Assembly (NCBI GenBank): GCA_001939145.1
Contig: LSRX01000753.1
Location: 106,143-170,142, forward strand
Source: Symbiodinium microadriaticum
Taxonomy: Eukaryota > Sar > Dinophyceae > Suessiales > Symbiodiniaceae
Length of the DNA: 64,000 nucleotides
Direction: 5' to 3'
Part shown: positions 21,455 to 32,889 of the stretch, piece by piece
How positions within the stretch are numbered: position 1 is the stretch's first letter
Layout: each line of letters begins with the position of its first letter
Notes under the pieces: generated by a model
Seen by the model: the letters and a program-made list of their open reading frames with translations, nothing else
The model's database searches: none
What the model was told of the DNA's origin: nothing
Program-made: the position numbers and the translations under genes

Positions 21455-24400
21455 ATGAGCAAACATAAACCCAAGCCGATAGCGATGCAGGACCTTGGAC
21501 GGCGGAGTGCATGGGCGGCCGCACTGTCCGTTCTGTCGGAAGCCACATGCCATGACATTTCCAACGGGACGGTGTCGGCTGCGCTGGCGGCATTCCACAA
21601 GGTGAGGTCACACAAGCAAGCATGTAGTTTATGCCAAAAGTCTTGGGATGATGTTGAATGATGTGTCCATCCTTGTCACTGATGTCGTTGTCGCGTGTGC
21701 TTGCCGTTATCTGCCTGTCTGCGAAGTCAGAGAAGCAGCAGGATTTGAAGGTGTTGCTTGAGCCTATGTTTCTTTCAGGCCAGCCAGTGGACATGGGCAC
21801 TACAACTCTTCGAGAGCATGCCATCCCTCAAGGCTGTGAAACTGGGTGCGTAGCTGCTGCAACTGACGCAGACGTTCGACGGTGCTCGTAGGAATGCACG
21901 CAATTCTTGAGTGCAGATGTTGACGATTGCGCTGGCTTCGCGCTAGAGCCGAATAACCAACTGCACACTGGGCCGTTGTGTGGCGTTCGAAGAAAAACGC
22001 CTGACATTTTTGCAGGTCTTGCTTGAGCCGGTTCGATCTGTAACTGCCAAAGGTCTGACAAGCATTTTTCCATTGTAGCTAGCTGCTAGCTCGCAATTTT
22101 GACATGGGGAGGTCCTTCAAGACGCAGTGGCGCACAACACGACGGCTGCGGCTTGCCTCAAAAGCGGGTCGGACCCTCGAAGCCTCGGCAAGACTGCTGC
22201 AGGTCGACTCTACTAAAAGAGTGAAGCACTCCCAAAAAGAAGACACAGGCACTGGGCCAAAGCTTTGTCCGTGCTGCACAAGGCAAGCACGGCAGGGCCT
22301 CCCTGTCCATGGAAACCCGACTTGTCCCAGGCCTTCCATGGCAAGCTCCATCCAACCGTCCGGCACTTCTCACCTGTACCAAGAAGCGCGAGCTCACACT
22401 TACCGATCAATTGCTGGTTGCTGCATGCCTAAAAGCACCAGGTCGTGACCTTCAACACAGCCATCTCGGCCTGCGAAAAAGGCAAGTTTCTTGGCATTTT
22501 TTGCGGGTCAAGCCATCTGTGCCATCCTGGAACGTGTTTGGGGCCGCCATCGAATGCAGCACTGCAGCACGCTGTCAAGCCTTTGTTCTGAGGCTTCAAA
22601 TGGGAAGGAGCACTGAACCTGCTGCTGCCCGAGGGTTTGCAGCAAGACTGTGCAAAGCAACGTGGCATTGGCTGCAGGGTAGTTGTAGAGCTCCTCACAT
22701 CCAGACGAAGTGTGCTACGCAGGCTGAAGGCACTCGTTGAGAGCCCGAACTTGCAGTGAACAGCTCAGACCCTCGGATTCCACCTGTGCGTGGCGTGCAT
22801 CAACCTGACACCAATGTATCGATGTTTCGGGAACAAGCAGAGGCCCAATGTTGCGACCTGCACTGCAGCGATGAGTTCTTGCTGTCGAGGCTTTTCTTGG
22901 GAGAAGGCACAAGTGCACATACATTGCACGTAGCACAACGGCCGACTCAACTTGACAGCAGTGCTGGAGGCTTTGGCCATCATGGCTGCCATGAAAGATC
23001 CGGATGCACCGCCCGGTGCTCAGAGATGATCGGTCCAGGCCTGTCAGAGAGAACGTGACGAATCGTTCCGGAGGTAGGCATGTAGATGAAGTGCGCGTGG
23101 AAAATGTCAAACCAGTCATCAGCCCATGCAGATGAAGTTTGATAGTTGCAGCAGAGTCGTCGAGCGGCAGTCGTTGTTCCCGAGGCAGGCAGTCGCATAG
23201 CACACGTGGTCGCACAGTGATTTCGAGCCCTGCCATCCGAGCGAGGCTCCCTCGTCCGGACGCTGCTTGCATCCATCCTGCATTTTCTTGAAGCATGCAC
23301 ACATGCGCTGTAACTGCCATGCCGGACGCGTGCTATCGTGCAGGACCTGATCGCCTACAACGCGCTTGTCTCCAGCTGTGAGCGTGCTTCCGCCTGGGAC
23401 CGACTTCCCAGCATCAGCTCCCGACTTGGCGGTGGCCAGTACAAGCCGTTGCCGAGAGGAGACAGCCCTTGCATTGGTGGCAGATCTAAGCCAAAGCTTG
23501 AAGCCCGACGTGTTTGGCTGAGCTTCGGTGGAAGCTGCAATTGAAGTTCTGCACTACTGGCTACGCGCTGCACGCTGACGCTGAGGTGTTTACCCTTGGT
23601 GCCTGCCGGCTCCACAGCTTCGATGTTCTTCCGCTTTTTGAGAGTGCGCAGATTCATTACAGAAGGCAGGCTACAACTACCAAGAGGCCTGGCCTGAATC
23701 CTGAGGCCTCGCCGCCTGCCAGCCGGCCCGGCATTGTTTTTTGGGTGCGAGCGCATTTTGTTGGTCAAAGCCAACGATATCAGCTCCTGTAAGAGACATA
23801 CTCATGTCAAGAGCAGCGGTACAGATCGTACTGATCGTGACTCAAGCAAATACACCCGTACTGTGCAATTTCATGCAATTTCATTGTGATCATCTTGGGC
23901 ACGCAAACGCCGGGATGTCGGCCGATGTCGGGGCAGGCGATCGCGGCAGTGGCTTTTGGCACTGCACTTGGTGCAATCTTCCCAGACTGACTGGGCACGG
24001 AGCTTGGGGAAGTTGAGCGGCATCAGCACGATCGATCCAAACAGCATTTGCTGGTTTACCCTCTGCGAGTCTTTCCTGATGCGGAGGCTGTGCAACCTGA
24101 TGTGGTGGCCTACAGTGCTGCTATAAGCGCTTGCTCTGAAGGCCCCTCGCTTCTGTCGTCTTCTAAGATCATAAGAAATATTCGTCGATGTTTTAAATTC
24201 CTGCGATGCAGTATCTTCGGATGGTGCCATGCGGGAGCCAAAAATGTTTTAAATGTTTCCCTTATCGGCCAGATCACCTTCAGTCTAGATCCAGTCTGGA
24301 CATTTTCGGAACCCTTGGCAGGGGAAGGCTGGGAGGCCGCTTTTCGGCTGGCCGAGCAAATGGCCAAGGCGCGTTGGAAAGCCCGGAAGCAGCCAAGATA

Positions 24401-27400
24401 TACTTGTGTTTGGCCTTCACTTCAAAGGACGGCGTCGAGCAAAACAACTTCACCTGCAGTGCCTTGACCTTAGCCTTTGTAAGCCTGAGTACCGTGTCGA
24501 TTTGGCGAGCTGTCACCTTGCGCCAATGTGAGCACCGACAGGCCTTGATCAAAGCCGCCGAGCACGGGAGGCCTGCCCTCGAAGAGCGCCCTAGAATGCG
24601 GTATAATGTAGTTTAGTACGGATATTATCTAGTTATAAGACAATTGACATCGTTTCTCTTTGTCCGCAGCCGCAGAGTCTACCTCAAGTTTGCAAAGTGA
24701 GAAGTCTTCGGGCAGAGTTCCTTGGCTTTGCAGTCAACCTGCAGCTGGCTTAGTGAGTGACATCCTACTCGAGGTCCTATCCAATGCGGACAGTGGCAAT
24801 GCTAGGATCAGATTCCATAGATGCGCAGTCAACGCCCCATTGCGTATGATGTTGAGGCAGTGGGCCCTGGCTCTGGAAATGCTGAGCAGGCGTCGGCTGA
24901 GAGGAGATTCGACATTCCGAATTCGTTTGTGCGCCTTTGCAGGCATGAACGCCAGTTCCATTCGTGCTTCCGCCACGTGTTGCGTCTGCTTTGTTTTGCT
25001 GCAGGCTGCAGCCATGTGCTCGCTATTATGCTGTCGGTTCGATCCATTTCGACAACATTTACAAGCCCCTCATGGATTACGAGATATTAAGAGCAACTAC
25101 GTGCAACTGCTCAGAGCAGAGCTTGTTAGCGCTTTCGAAATTCACTGTACCGCCCGCGCGTCTCGTGAAGGGAGTTAACTCCGACGCCGTTCCTCTTCGA
25201 CTGTGCTCTTCAAGTTGGCAGCACCAGCCACGAACAGCTGGCCCATGCTGGTCCCAAAGCCGGCTTGCTGGAACTTAGGTCCTGTGGATTCGATGGCGGT
25301 GTTGCATGAGCCTGGAGTTGACTAATTTCCGTGCTGGACAACGACACCTGGTTCAACACCTCGCGACCCGCGCAGTCTTGCCGTGAATTCCATGTGCGAA
25401 GCGGCCGGACGATCAGCACCCTAGAGTACAAGTCCAAGGATCCAACTGACACAGCTGACTCCTGAAGCATCGCAAGCAGGCCTGACCTCGTCATGCTGAG
25501 CAGCATCATGTGTGTGACCCTGAGATGCCGTGAAGTGGGCTTAGCACGCATGCATGATTTCAGCAGATTCAAGAGCAACCACGAGGCGCTTGCGGTGTCT
25601 CCTACCAGTGGGTTTGCAGCTCAGGATGGCTTCGTTGGAGTAGGCCGAAGGAAGCTGACTGAAACGGGTCTGTCTTCAGCTCTCACTCAAGCAATGCTTT
25701 CTCAAACAACCGACAAAGCATGGCGCAACGGTCCAACGGTTAATCAGGAGAAACAGAAATCACACACAGACTTGCACTTAGGCCCGGACTCTCCAACTCC
25801 TCGCAGAGCTGCCGCGCCGAAGCTTGAGGCTCTCATACGAAGTGCTGAAGAGATGCGATGGAACTGCACAGGTGCGCACATTGAAGCTGACGGGAAGTGT
25901 ACGGTATGATGTGTTGAATATGTAGTCTCCCTCTCCCTTTGCGTTGTTGAAAGCCAAGGCGACACATGCCAAGACTCGGTTGCAAGCGCACCAGCTTGCA
26001 CGGAGAACTTGAACCCCTCTCTCACGCGCTCGTTCGGTCTCAGGGGTTGAGCATGTTCAAGTGTCTTAAGCGAAATTATCGTCACTGGACTGGTGTGCAG
26101 ATAGCAACACAGAAACTCCTGAACACACTCACACCTCCGTTTCGGTAGGTGACTAGCTAGACTTTGCGTGGTATGCTTCCCGTGCTCAAGCAAGGCTACC
26201 TGAGGTCCCACCACTTCAAGATGAATGGCATGACTATGGCTTCAACCCCGCCACCCCACAAGCTTGAGCAAGTGTTGGAGCCTGATTTGCGAACTCGAGC
26301 CACTGCTTCACTACCCAAAACGCGTTGCTGAACCCGTACAAAGCTCGTATCTTATCTGTAGTCCATTTACCGACGCTCCAGCCGCCAAGTGAGTGTTATG
26401 CCTTGGGCTGCCTCCGTCGCATCATTGATGGCAAGACGTGTGCCCCAAACTCGCTGAACGGTCCCTAGTTGAAGCTGTGGCAAGCCCTTCTCTCTTTCGT
26501 TACCTGGCCGTTGTTTCCAAGTCATGAGCATTCAATGTGGGGTGAGAGCTTGATGATGATGTGCATTTACAGCCTCTAGGAGTCACTGCAGAGGCAGACT
26601 CAACCGGTCAGCAGGGAAGGGAGCGGGCTGGACCGTGTTGTTGCATCGGGCAGCCACAATTGTTAAGGTCAAACAGATTTTGGTTGTTGTGCAGGCCAGA
26701 CATCGTGGCATACGGGGTGGTCATTGACGCATGTGCATCAGCGACACAATGGCTGCAGGCTATCTGCACGAAGCGATGTGAAAATGTTTGCTGCGTGCTC
26801 GTGGCTTGCAAGGCAGTTGCCCTACTGGATGATCTGCGCTCGGCACGATGGTCACCCAATGTCCCCAGCTTAACGCTTGTGCTCGTACGAGGTGAAGCCG
26901 GCAAGTTTAGAGCAGATCAAGACGTCAAACGCAAAGAGCCCAATCTAGCTAGAATCAGTTTGACTTAATTATTCGAGTACCGCCGTAGGTTGTGGTTTAC
27001 GAGAAGCTGTGGCAGGCTCAGACTCGCAGAAATTCGCAGTTCGGATCCTCGTTGTAAATCTCTGGATCCAAGCTACGTTGGTGTTTGTTTCCCAGGTTTG
27101 CCAGCTTCGAGCGCAGCGGATGTTGGGAAGAGGCCCGCGTTTTGTAATCTCGCGGGAACTTTGAGCTTCGGTGGCAACAATCTGTTGTTACTGCAGACGG
27201 GCAGGGCCTGTAATACATGAGCTGGTCACGAGCTCTATGATCCTGCAGCCACAGCGCAGGCAATTGCTCTTCTGGACGAACTTTGTGAACAGCAGCTGAT
27301 GCCAGATTCTCAGATAGCCCGAAACAGGCACAGGTTGGAGCTTCACGAAGGAATTCAGTGCCCAAGCAAGCTGATCAAGAGTGAAGGGTTACTTCCTGGA

Positions 27401-28100
27401 AACTGTCAGCTGGACTGGAGGGAAAGGCGAACCCTGGCAGAGTGCAGTAACTGGTTCGAGCCGAACTTGTCTGGCCGTATGCTTGTTGAGGCTGCCCTAG
27501 TATGTCCGTTTCTATACTGAGATTGGGTCAGACTGAGCTACGTGTGTCTCAGCCGTAATCCGGAGGTAAGTGTCACTCCGGTAAGCTTTCTGTGTGAGAG
27601 TGGCGAGCGGGTACAGAGTGCGAAGCCCGATTCAGACAATGTTGGAGTAGGGCTTTACCGGAGTTGAATCTCGCCGAAGGCGACCTGCTACCTACCCGCT
27701 ACTATATAGTTCTAGAACTATGGAGGATCAGCAACAGTAACAGCGACTACGGCGACCATCATACCATTTCCATTCCAGCCTCCTTCCGGTGGACGCAGCC
27801 CCAACAGTGCTCTTCAGAACGAGGTGTGTAACTGAATGGGCAGCATTGAGAGACCAGTAGAATTGGCCTGGCGACAGGCCTGACGCAAACACCTGGAGAG
27901 CGGTTCTGCGAGCCTGCGAGGAGTCGAGCCGCTCTTCCCAGTGTTTGATCCCGAGAGAGGCGCTAATCCGGCAATCCTGCAAGGTATGTGGCAAGCTGCC
28001 GTGGAACTTGTGGCGGCTATGCGCCGAAGTTCTCCGAACCACGGCACCTGCAGTCGGTTGAAAACGCGTGTGCCAACACTGCATCGTGTTGCAGGGGAAC
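21455..28100 (+). CDS. Pentatricopeptide repeat (PPR) protein, many exons, possibly decayed
   Basis: Repeated helical pairs typical of dinoflagellate PPR proteins lie along 6.6 kb of the plus strand. They include WAAALSVLSEATCH (21455-21601, from ATG 21455), WTWALQLFESMP (from 21779), VVTFNTAISACEKGK (from 22442), NVATCTAAMSSCCR (22835), AVLEALAIMAAMK (22957), LIAYNALVSSCERAS (23347), PDVVAYSAAISACSEG (24094), WEAAFRLAEQMAKARW (24331), WALALEMLSRRRL (24858), PDIVAYGVVIDACAS (26697), AVALLDDLRSARW (26813), AIALLDELCEQQLMP (27258) and WQAAVELVAAMRR (27990). The first intron fits at 21602-21778 (GT-AG). PPR proteins bind RNA in organelles for editing, splicing or stability. At 23467-23577 an in-frame TGA (23519-23521) interrupts a repeat, so either an intron lies there or the gene is decaying. 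Most splice sites and the 3' end are unresolved. Confidence 0.75.
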
Positions 28101-28254
28101 ATAAGCTCACAAGATGTGCCTGGGCATGGTCATGTAGCGATAGGAGCAAGACATGTCCATTTCTGATTAGTGGAGCTGCCCCCAATCTTTTCTGCCTCCT
28201 CAAAAACTACCACACCACAATTGATCAGGGGCCCGTGTTTCCCCTTCATTAGAC

Positions 28255-29020
28255 GAACACGCTTGTCTCATCTACGTTGGTTCATTGCCTTTGCTTCACT
28301 AAGATAAACAAAACACAGCACCTTGGAATGGTTAGTGCCCGTGGTCGATTCTGGAAGGAAAAGGATGAAGTTAATTAGGTGACATGGACATGAACCGTCC
28401 GCAAGCTTGCTTGTTTATGTCATGTTGAATTAGGCTGTCTTGCAAACGAACGGAGTACAAGGCGAGAATGACATGAAAGAGCAGGGCCTTACTTACGCTC
28501 CTTCGTTTCATCATTTTTTTTATGTTTCGTTCGTTCCATTCGCTTCCGCTCCTGACTTACCATTATATCCGGGTTGTGTGGCATGAGCCCTTAGAAGAAT
28601 GAAGTGAAGAAGGCTGAAGCGCGTGATTGTGTCTTCGCCTTGTCTGCTTCATTCCCCAAACGACCCAATTCAATTCATGCTTGACTTTGTTCCATTGCGA
28701 CAGAAGCCGGAGAAGAAAAGCCACAATGGAAAAGGGACCATGCATCTCGTTCCAGCTCCGGCGGTAAAACCCCTGAAAAGACGAGTGTTATCCATATCAG
28801 GCGTTAACAGGATTCGGTGTCTTGGCCTTTGTTCTCTGTGTTTCCTTCAGTGAAAATACTGTAAGAAACGCAGGCTTTCAAAGCCCGGCACTCTTCGTGC
28901 TTACTTGAAACGAAAGCTTACTTCAGTTCCTTCAGCACCCTTTCTTCAATTATCGGTGAAGTTTTTTAAATAGGTGGAAGGTCCCGGAGCCACAGAGGTA
29001 GTATAAAAGTGCTCCTTGGG
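28255..29020. other. Intergenic stretch
   Basis: No coding segment or repeat is supported. The sequence is AT-richer and T-tract-rich around 28510-28560. Confidence 0.4.
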
Positions 29021-29033
29021 GTCGTGCATTTAC

Positions 29034-29225
29034 AACACACTCCACATCCACCCCACCCTCAACCCCTCCACCGCTCCGCCCCTCCCGCCTCCCTCCGCCC
29101 CCTCCACCTCCGCCACCCACCTATCCACCCCCTCGCCCCACCTCCTCCGCTCACTCCACTCCACCCCTTCTCCACTCCACCTTCCTCCCCTCCACACCGC
29201 CCACCACCCGCTCCATCCACTCCCC
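29034..29225. repeat. Polypyrimidine low-complexity tract (CCACCC/CTCC-rich)
   Basis: About 190 bases on the plus strand are almost only C and T with interspersed A (CCACCTCC-type phrases). Pro/His/Ser-rich and Gly/Trp-rich frames through it are compositional artefacts. It pairs imperfectly with the purine-rich tract at 29616-29705. Confidence 0.9.
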
Positions 29226-29615
29226 AATTTTCAAACAAGCCAAGTGCCAGTGCCCACGGCCCACACCGACGCCCTGAACTCTCAATCTCAAGGCGTGGGT
29301 TGCAAGATGCGTTAAAAGCCATATAGGTTGTCGCGAAGCCTCTATAGACTCTCCAAATTCCGATGCAATGAATGCATCCCCCTGAGCAACTTGAGGGGTT
29401 TAGGCCTGACTTGAACCCAACCGCATCAGCAGCCCAAAACCCCCGGCACAAACAAGAGATCCGAAGCAACCCCTTTCCAAGCATTAAAAGCAGCCAGCTC
29501 AATCCTAGAATTGCCGATGCCCGAAACCCTGAAAACGTTTAGTCCTACACCTGCAGCAACCCTGAGAACGCCCGAAACCCTACATCAGATTATGCCATGT
29601 CTATTTGGCAGCCCG

Positions 29616-29705
29616 GGGTGGAGGTTGGAGGGGGTGGAGGGAGTGGAGCGGTGGAGGTCGGGTGGAGGGGTGGAAGGACGGAGGGTGGTGGAGGCGTGGA
29701 ATGTC
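29616..29705. repeat. Polypurine low-complexity tract (GTGGAGG-rich)
   Basis: About 90 bases of GGAGGTGGAGC-type sequence, roughly complementary in composition to the pyrimidine tract 400 bases upstream. The two share the complementary phrase CCCTCCACCGCTCC/GGAGCGGTGGAGG and could fold as an imperfect inverted repeat. Confidence 0.85.
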
Positions 29706-29709
29706 CGAA

Positions 29710-30410
29710 ACCATGAACCTTTCTGATGCTTCCCCAGCTATTTGGGATCTTCGCCGGTCGAATCATTTTTTTTCCGTTCGCTTGGCTCCGAACAACACAC
29801 CTTAGGGTAACGGACTAGTCCGACCGAAAAATTCCAGCCATGAAGTTGCGAGCTTCACTGGGATATAGCTTCAAAATGCAACCGTTCGTCGGAGCTGGGG
29901 CTGCTCAGTAGTTTGCTAATTGTCCAGACCAACAAGCTGGAGCATGCTCCATCCGAATAATGCCGGGAAAGCTTGCCTAACTGGGGGGGGATCCCACACC
30001 AACCAGGAATGGACATTAATCATGACTGATGACTGTGGAAGAGTTCGGCGCGGCATCTTTGTTTCGCTGCTCACTGTGAATAGACCTGCAGCTGTGATTT
30101 CATTCAGCAAGTGCAACCAGCCGCACCAGTGGCAAACCAGAAGGGAGTTGCCACTTACCCACTTCAAAACGCTGCCATACACGAATTCTGGTTGATGAGG
30201 CCGCTGCATGTTGAATCCGACTGTCTGCATACAGTGTCCGCAAGGATTCTGCAGGAAGCATAACGCATGTTGGCCTCTTTTTAATTCATGCTGACGTCGC
30301 TTCATGGCATCGGGATGCTTGCCCACGCGAGCACAGCGAGATGGCGCTCAAGAGGCAGGGACAAAGAGTTGAAGGGGGGTTCAGATCCAAAACGGTCCTG
30401 GCAGGTGGGC
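29710..30410. other. Unassigned stretch
   Basis: No domain or repeat is recognised. The minus-strand frame at 29916-30326 lacks a recognisable motif. Confidence 0.35.
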
Positions 30411-30411
30411 C

Positions 30412-30600
30412 GTGCGCCAATTGTCAGGGTTCCTGTCGGACTACTTGGAGGGCATCACTGAGCAAAACCTGCAGGTTCCGGAGCAGTGGGAAAAGTTGCG
30501 CACATGCAGTTTAGAGAAGCACAGTATCACGCAGTATCTGGAAGACACATCAACATGCTGCACCTGCATGGCATCTTTCGGGGTTTCCCGTCCGCAACAC
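30412..30600 (+). CDS. Coding-like segment, unknown
   Basis: A frame contains LSGFLSDYLEGITEQNLQVP and then EQWEKLRTCSLEKHSITQYL. The charged amphipathic pattern is protein-like but no family is recognised and the exon limits are unknown. Confidence 0.22.
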
Positions 30601-30649
30601 AGCAACAACTCCGTCGCACAAGGCTTCCTTGAGCTTGGAGGTCGGTGAG

Positions 30650-32200
30650 GCCAAGCCACACGCTCCACTGTTTTGCTGTGCCTTCTACATCGACTTGTGC
30701 ATATGTTTCGACGGCAGAGGTGGAAATCCGGCATGCCGTGAGCTTGGAATGACTTCCGGTGCGCTTCCCAGTGCCACCCAAGAAGCACCCCTAGGTTCGT
30801 GTCCATGGAGAACTTCTCAAAGATCAGCACTTTTCCTTGCTTAGCAGCGATGTCAGCGTGTCAGCCTCAACGAAGCACCATCGCTTTTGCGTGCAGTCTT
30901 CTCGACGTGCCTCGCCTTTCCCACCCAGGTGTTTGCACGGATCCCTTGGCGAAATCTCGGTTCTGAGCCAACTGCGACTGCCTTACATAGCTTGCCTCCC
31001 ATGCCTGAAGCATTTTGCATGGACGTGCGCAGCTGCCGAAGGTCATCACGGTAAAAGATGTTTGGATAGAAGTGGAGGCTAGGCGATGACCGTTGATGGT
31101 CCGATTCCAAAGTCCATGCCAGTGGCCAGGCACGTGCTGAGGCTTCGGCCAAATCAGTGGACCCTGCGGAGGCGAGTGGTGCAGTTGGCAAAAACGGGGG
31201 AAGAACGGAGACTTCCCGACTTCTGCCTTTAAATTTCAAGTACAACTCTCAGCTAGGCAGAGCAGGATAGATGTGATCGGTGGTAGACAAGCAGGCCAGG
31301 GCAAAAGCGGAGGAGGAGCTGCAAAGGCAAGACGTCGTTTTGTTGTGAACATTTTCTTGTGGTCCTATAATATGCTATCGGAAGTGCACGGGTGAAAGTT
31401 CAGGTGGAGAGAGCGAAAAAGAAGCAAAGTTGAGGTTGGTTCTGAGTTCTTGAGTCACCCAGTGCAAGAGCTGGTGCCGAGCCGTCTGCTGGCCGTGACC
31501 AGGCACGGGTAGAATCAGCACGACTTGCGAACACTGAAGAAGCACAGCCCAAGCCAAAGTTTGTTGAGGAGGCAAGCACGGTTTCTGCGTCGTGCCTCCT
31601 TTCCAAGGCCCCGACGTGGAATGGCAGCACGGCTTGGCCATGCGAATTTCTCAGCTCGGCAAAATTCTGCAAAGCTTTGCTTGGCAGCTTCGCTTTGATT
31701 TCCCTCGGCTTCAGACAGCAATGCTGACAGGCAGCACTGCGTCAGCTGCAGGTTGGGAAAGGAGTAAATGATCGGCCTCTTGAAGGGACACTTTTGCAAT
31801 GACTTGTGGCATCTGGTGGCAGGTCAGGGTGGACGGCTTGAGAGCACGGGTGCACAATGAGGCGCAGATCATATTATAGGTCGAGCCTTCTGTGTGACTT
31901 TGGGGATCCTTCTGACTCTGGGATGTGCACCTGCTTGAAAATTTGAGGTCGTCTCATCAACCTTGGATCTTTCGCTGGTCCGGTTGGCTTTGGACGAGGG
32001 CAGCTCCAATCCGGATCATAGAACCGAGGTGCCAGCGGAGGCGCGCGGGCGCTGTGAAGTGTTATAGAGGGCCAGGGCACGCTCCGGCAGCCTCCCTCTC
32101 TTTCAGAAAGGTGCAGCGCCATCCGGCATCATTGGACAAGATCTTGGAATTGGTGGGGAGCCCAGGGCCTGCGAGCTGCTCGCACACCTTCCGTGAGCAC
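30650..32200. other. Unassigned stretch
   Basis: Several mid-length open frames on both strands, none with a recognisable motif. A short helical phrase (DKQARAKAEEELQRQD) at about 31285-31335 may be an exon fragment. Confidence 0.35.
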
Positions 32201-32205
32201 CAGCG

Positions 32206-32421
32206 CAGGTCGGGCTTTGCGGACAACGGACGATTTCAAGCAAAGACAGCCTTGGGCCAAATGTACTGCGGGAGCTGGTCAACGCTGCGCTTCCGACGCC
32301 AAGGTTCCAACTTGTGGCCATCTCTGCGGTCAGGGGCCTCAGTTCCTCAGCACCCGGCAGAACGGCAGTCTGGTCTGTAGCTGTCTCCGTGTTGCGGGCA
32401 ACTGTGGCTCCGAAGATATAG
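32206..32421 (+). CDS. Coding-like exon, helical-repeat character, unknown
   Basis: The frame ending at TAG 32419-32421 reads KDSLGPNVLRELVNAALPTP, then RFQLVAISAVRGLSSSAP, then TAVWSVAVSVLRATVAP. Paired amphipathic helices of this type are common in HEAT-like proteins, but that is an inference from composition only. It could instead be an upstream exon of the DUF4336 gene's neighbour. Confidence 0.3.
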   Translation, partial: QVGLCGQRTISSKDSLGPNVLRELVNAALPTPRFQLVAISAVRGLSSSAPGRTAVWSVAVSVLRATVAPKI

Positions 32422-32889
32422 GCACACAGGAGTCAGGTGTCCCACACACGGCAGCTCAAGCAGTGTACGTGAGCAGTAAACATGACAACGAACGGAACTT
32501 CACTGTTGAGCTGAAGTACGCATTGCGTTTCCATTGCCGGCATCGTGGCATTATGGAGCTTGGCAGCTCAGTGCAGGTCGACTTCCCTGGAAGGGTTGTC
32601 GGGTGAGTCGGGGTTTTTCCGAACCTATAACACAAGAGAAGGACAGTCCCTTCTGTAACACAACTCTCGTCACAAGTTGTCGAGAATAGCCCTGCAATGA
32701 GCCAGGCCCCGGTGGCTCGCGCGCATGCGGCTCGTATCGACGAGCCACGCGGTGCTCCTGCCAGAGGTGCGCCTTTGCCAATTTTCGCGATGCAAGAAGA
32801 TTTTCCGGACTAGTTCACGGACTCCTCACAGTTCTACGGTTTGCATGCATGGCGTCTCGCGTATCTATTGAATTTGGCACCCTGACCGA

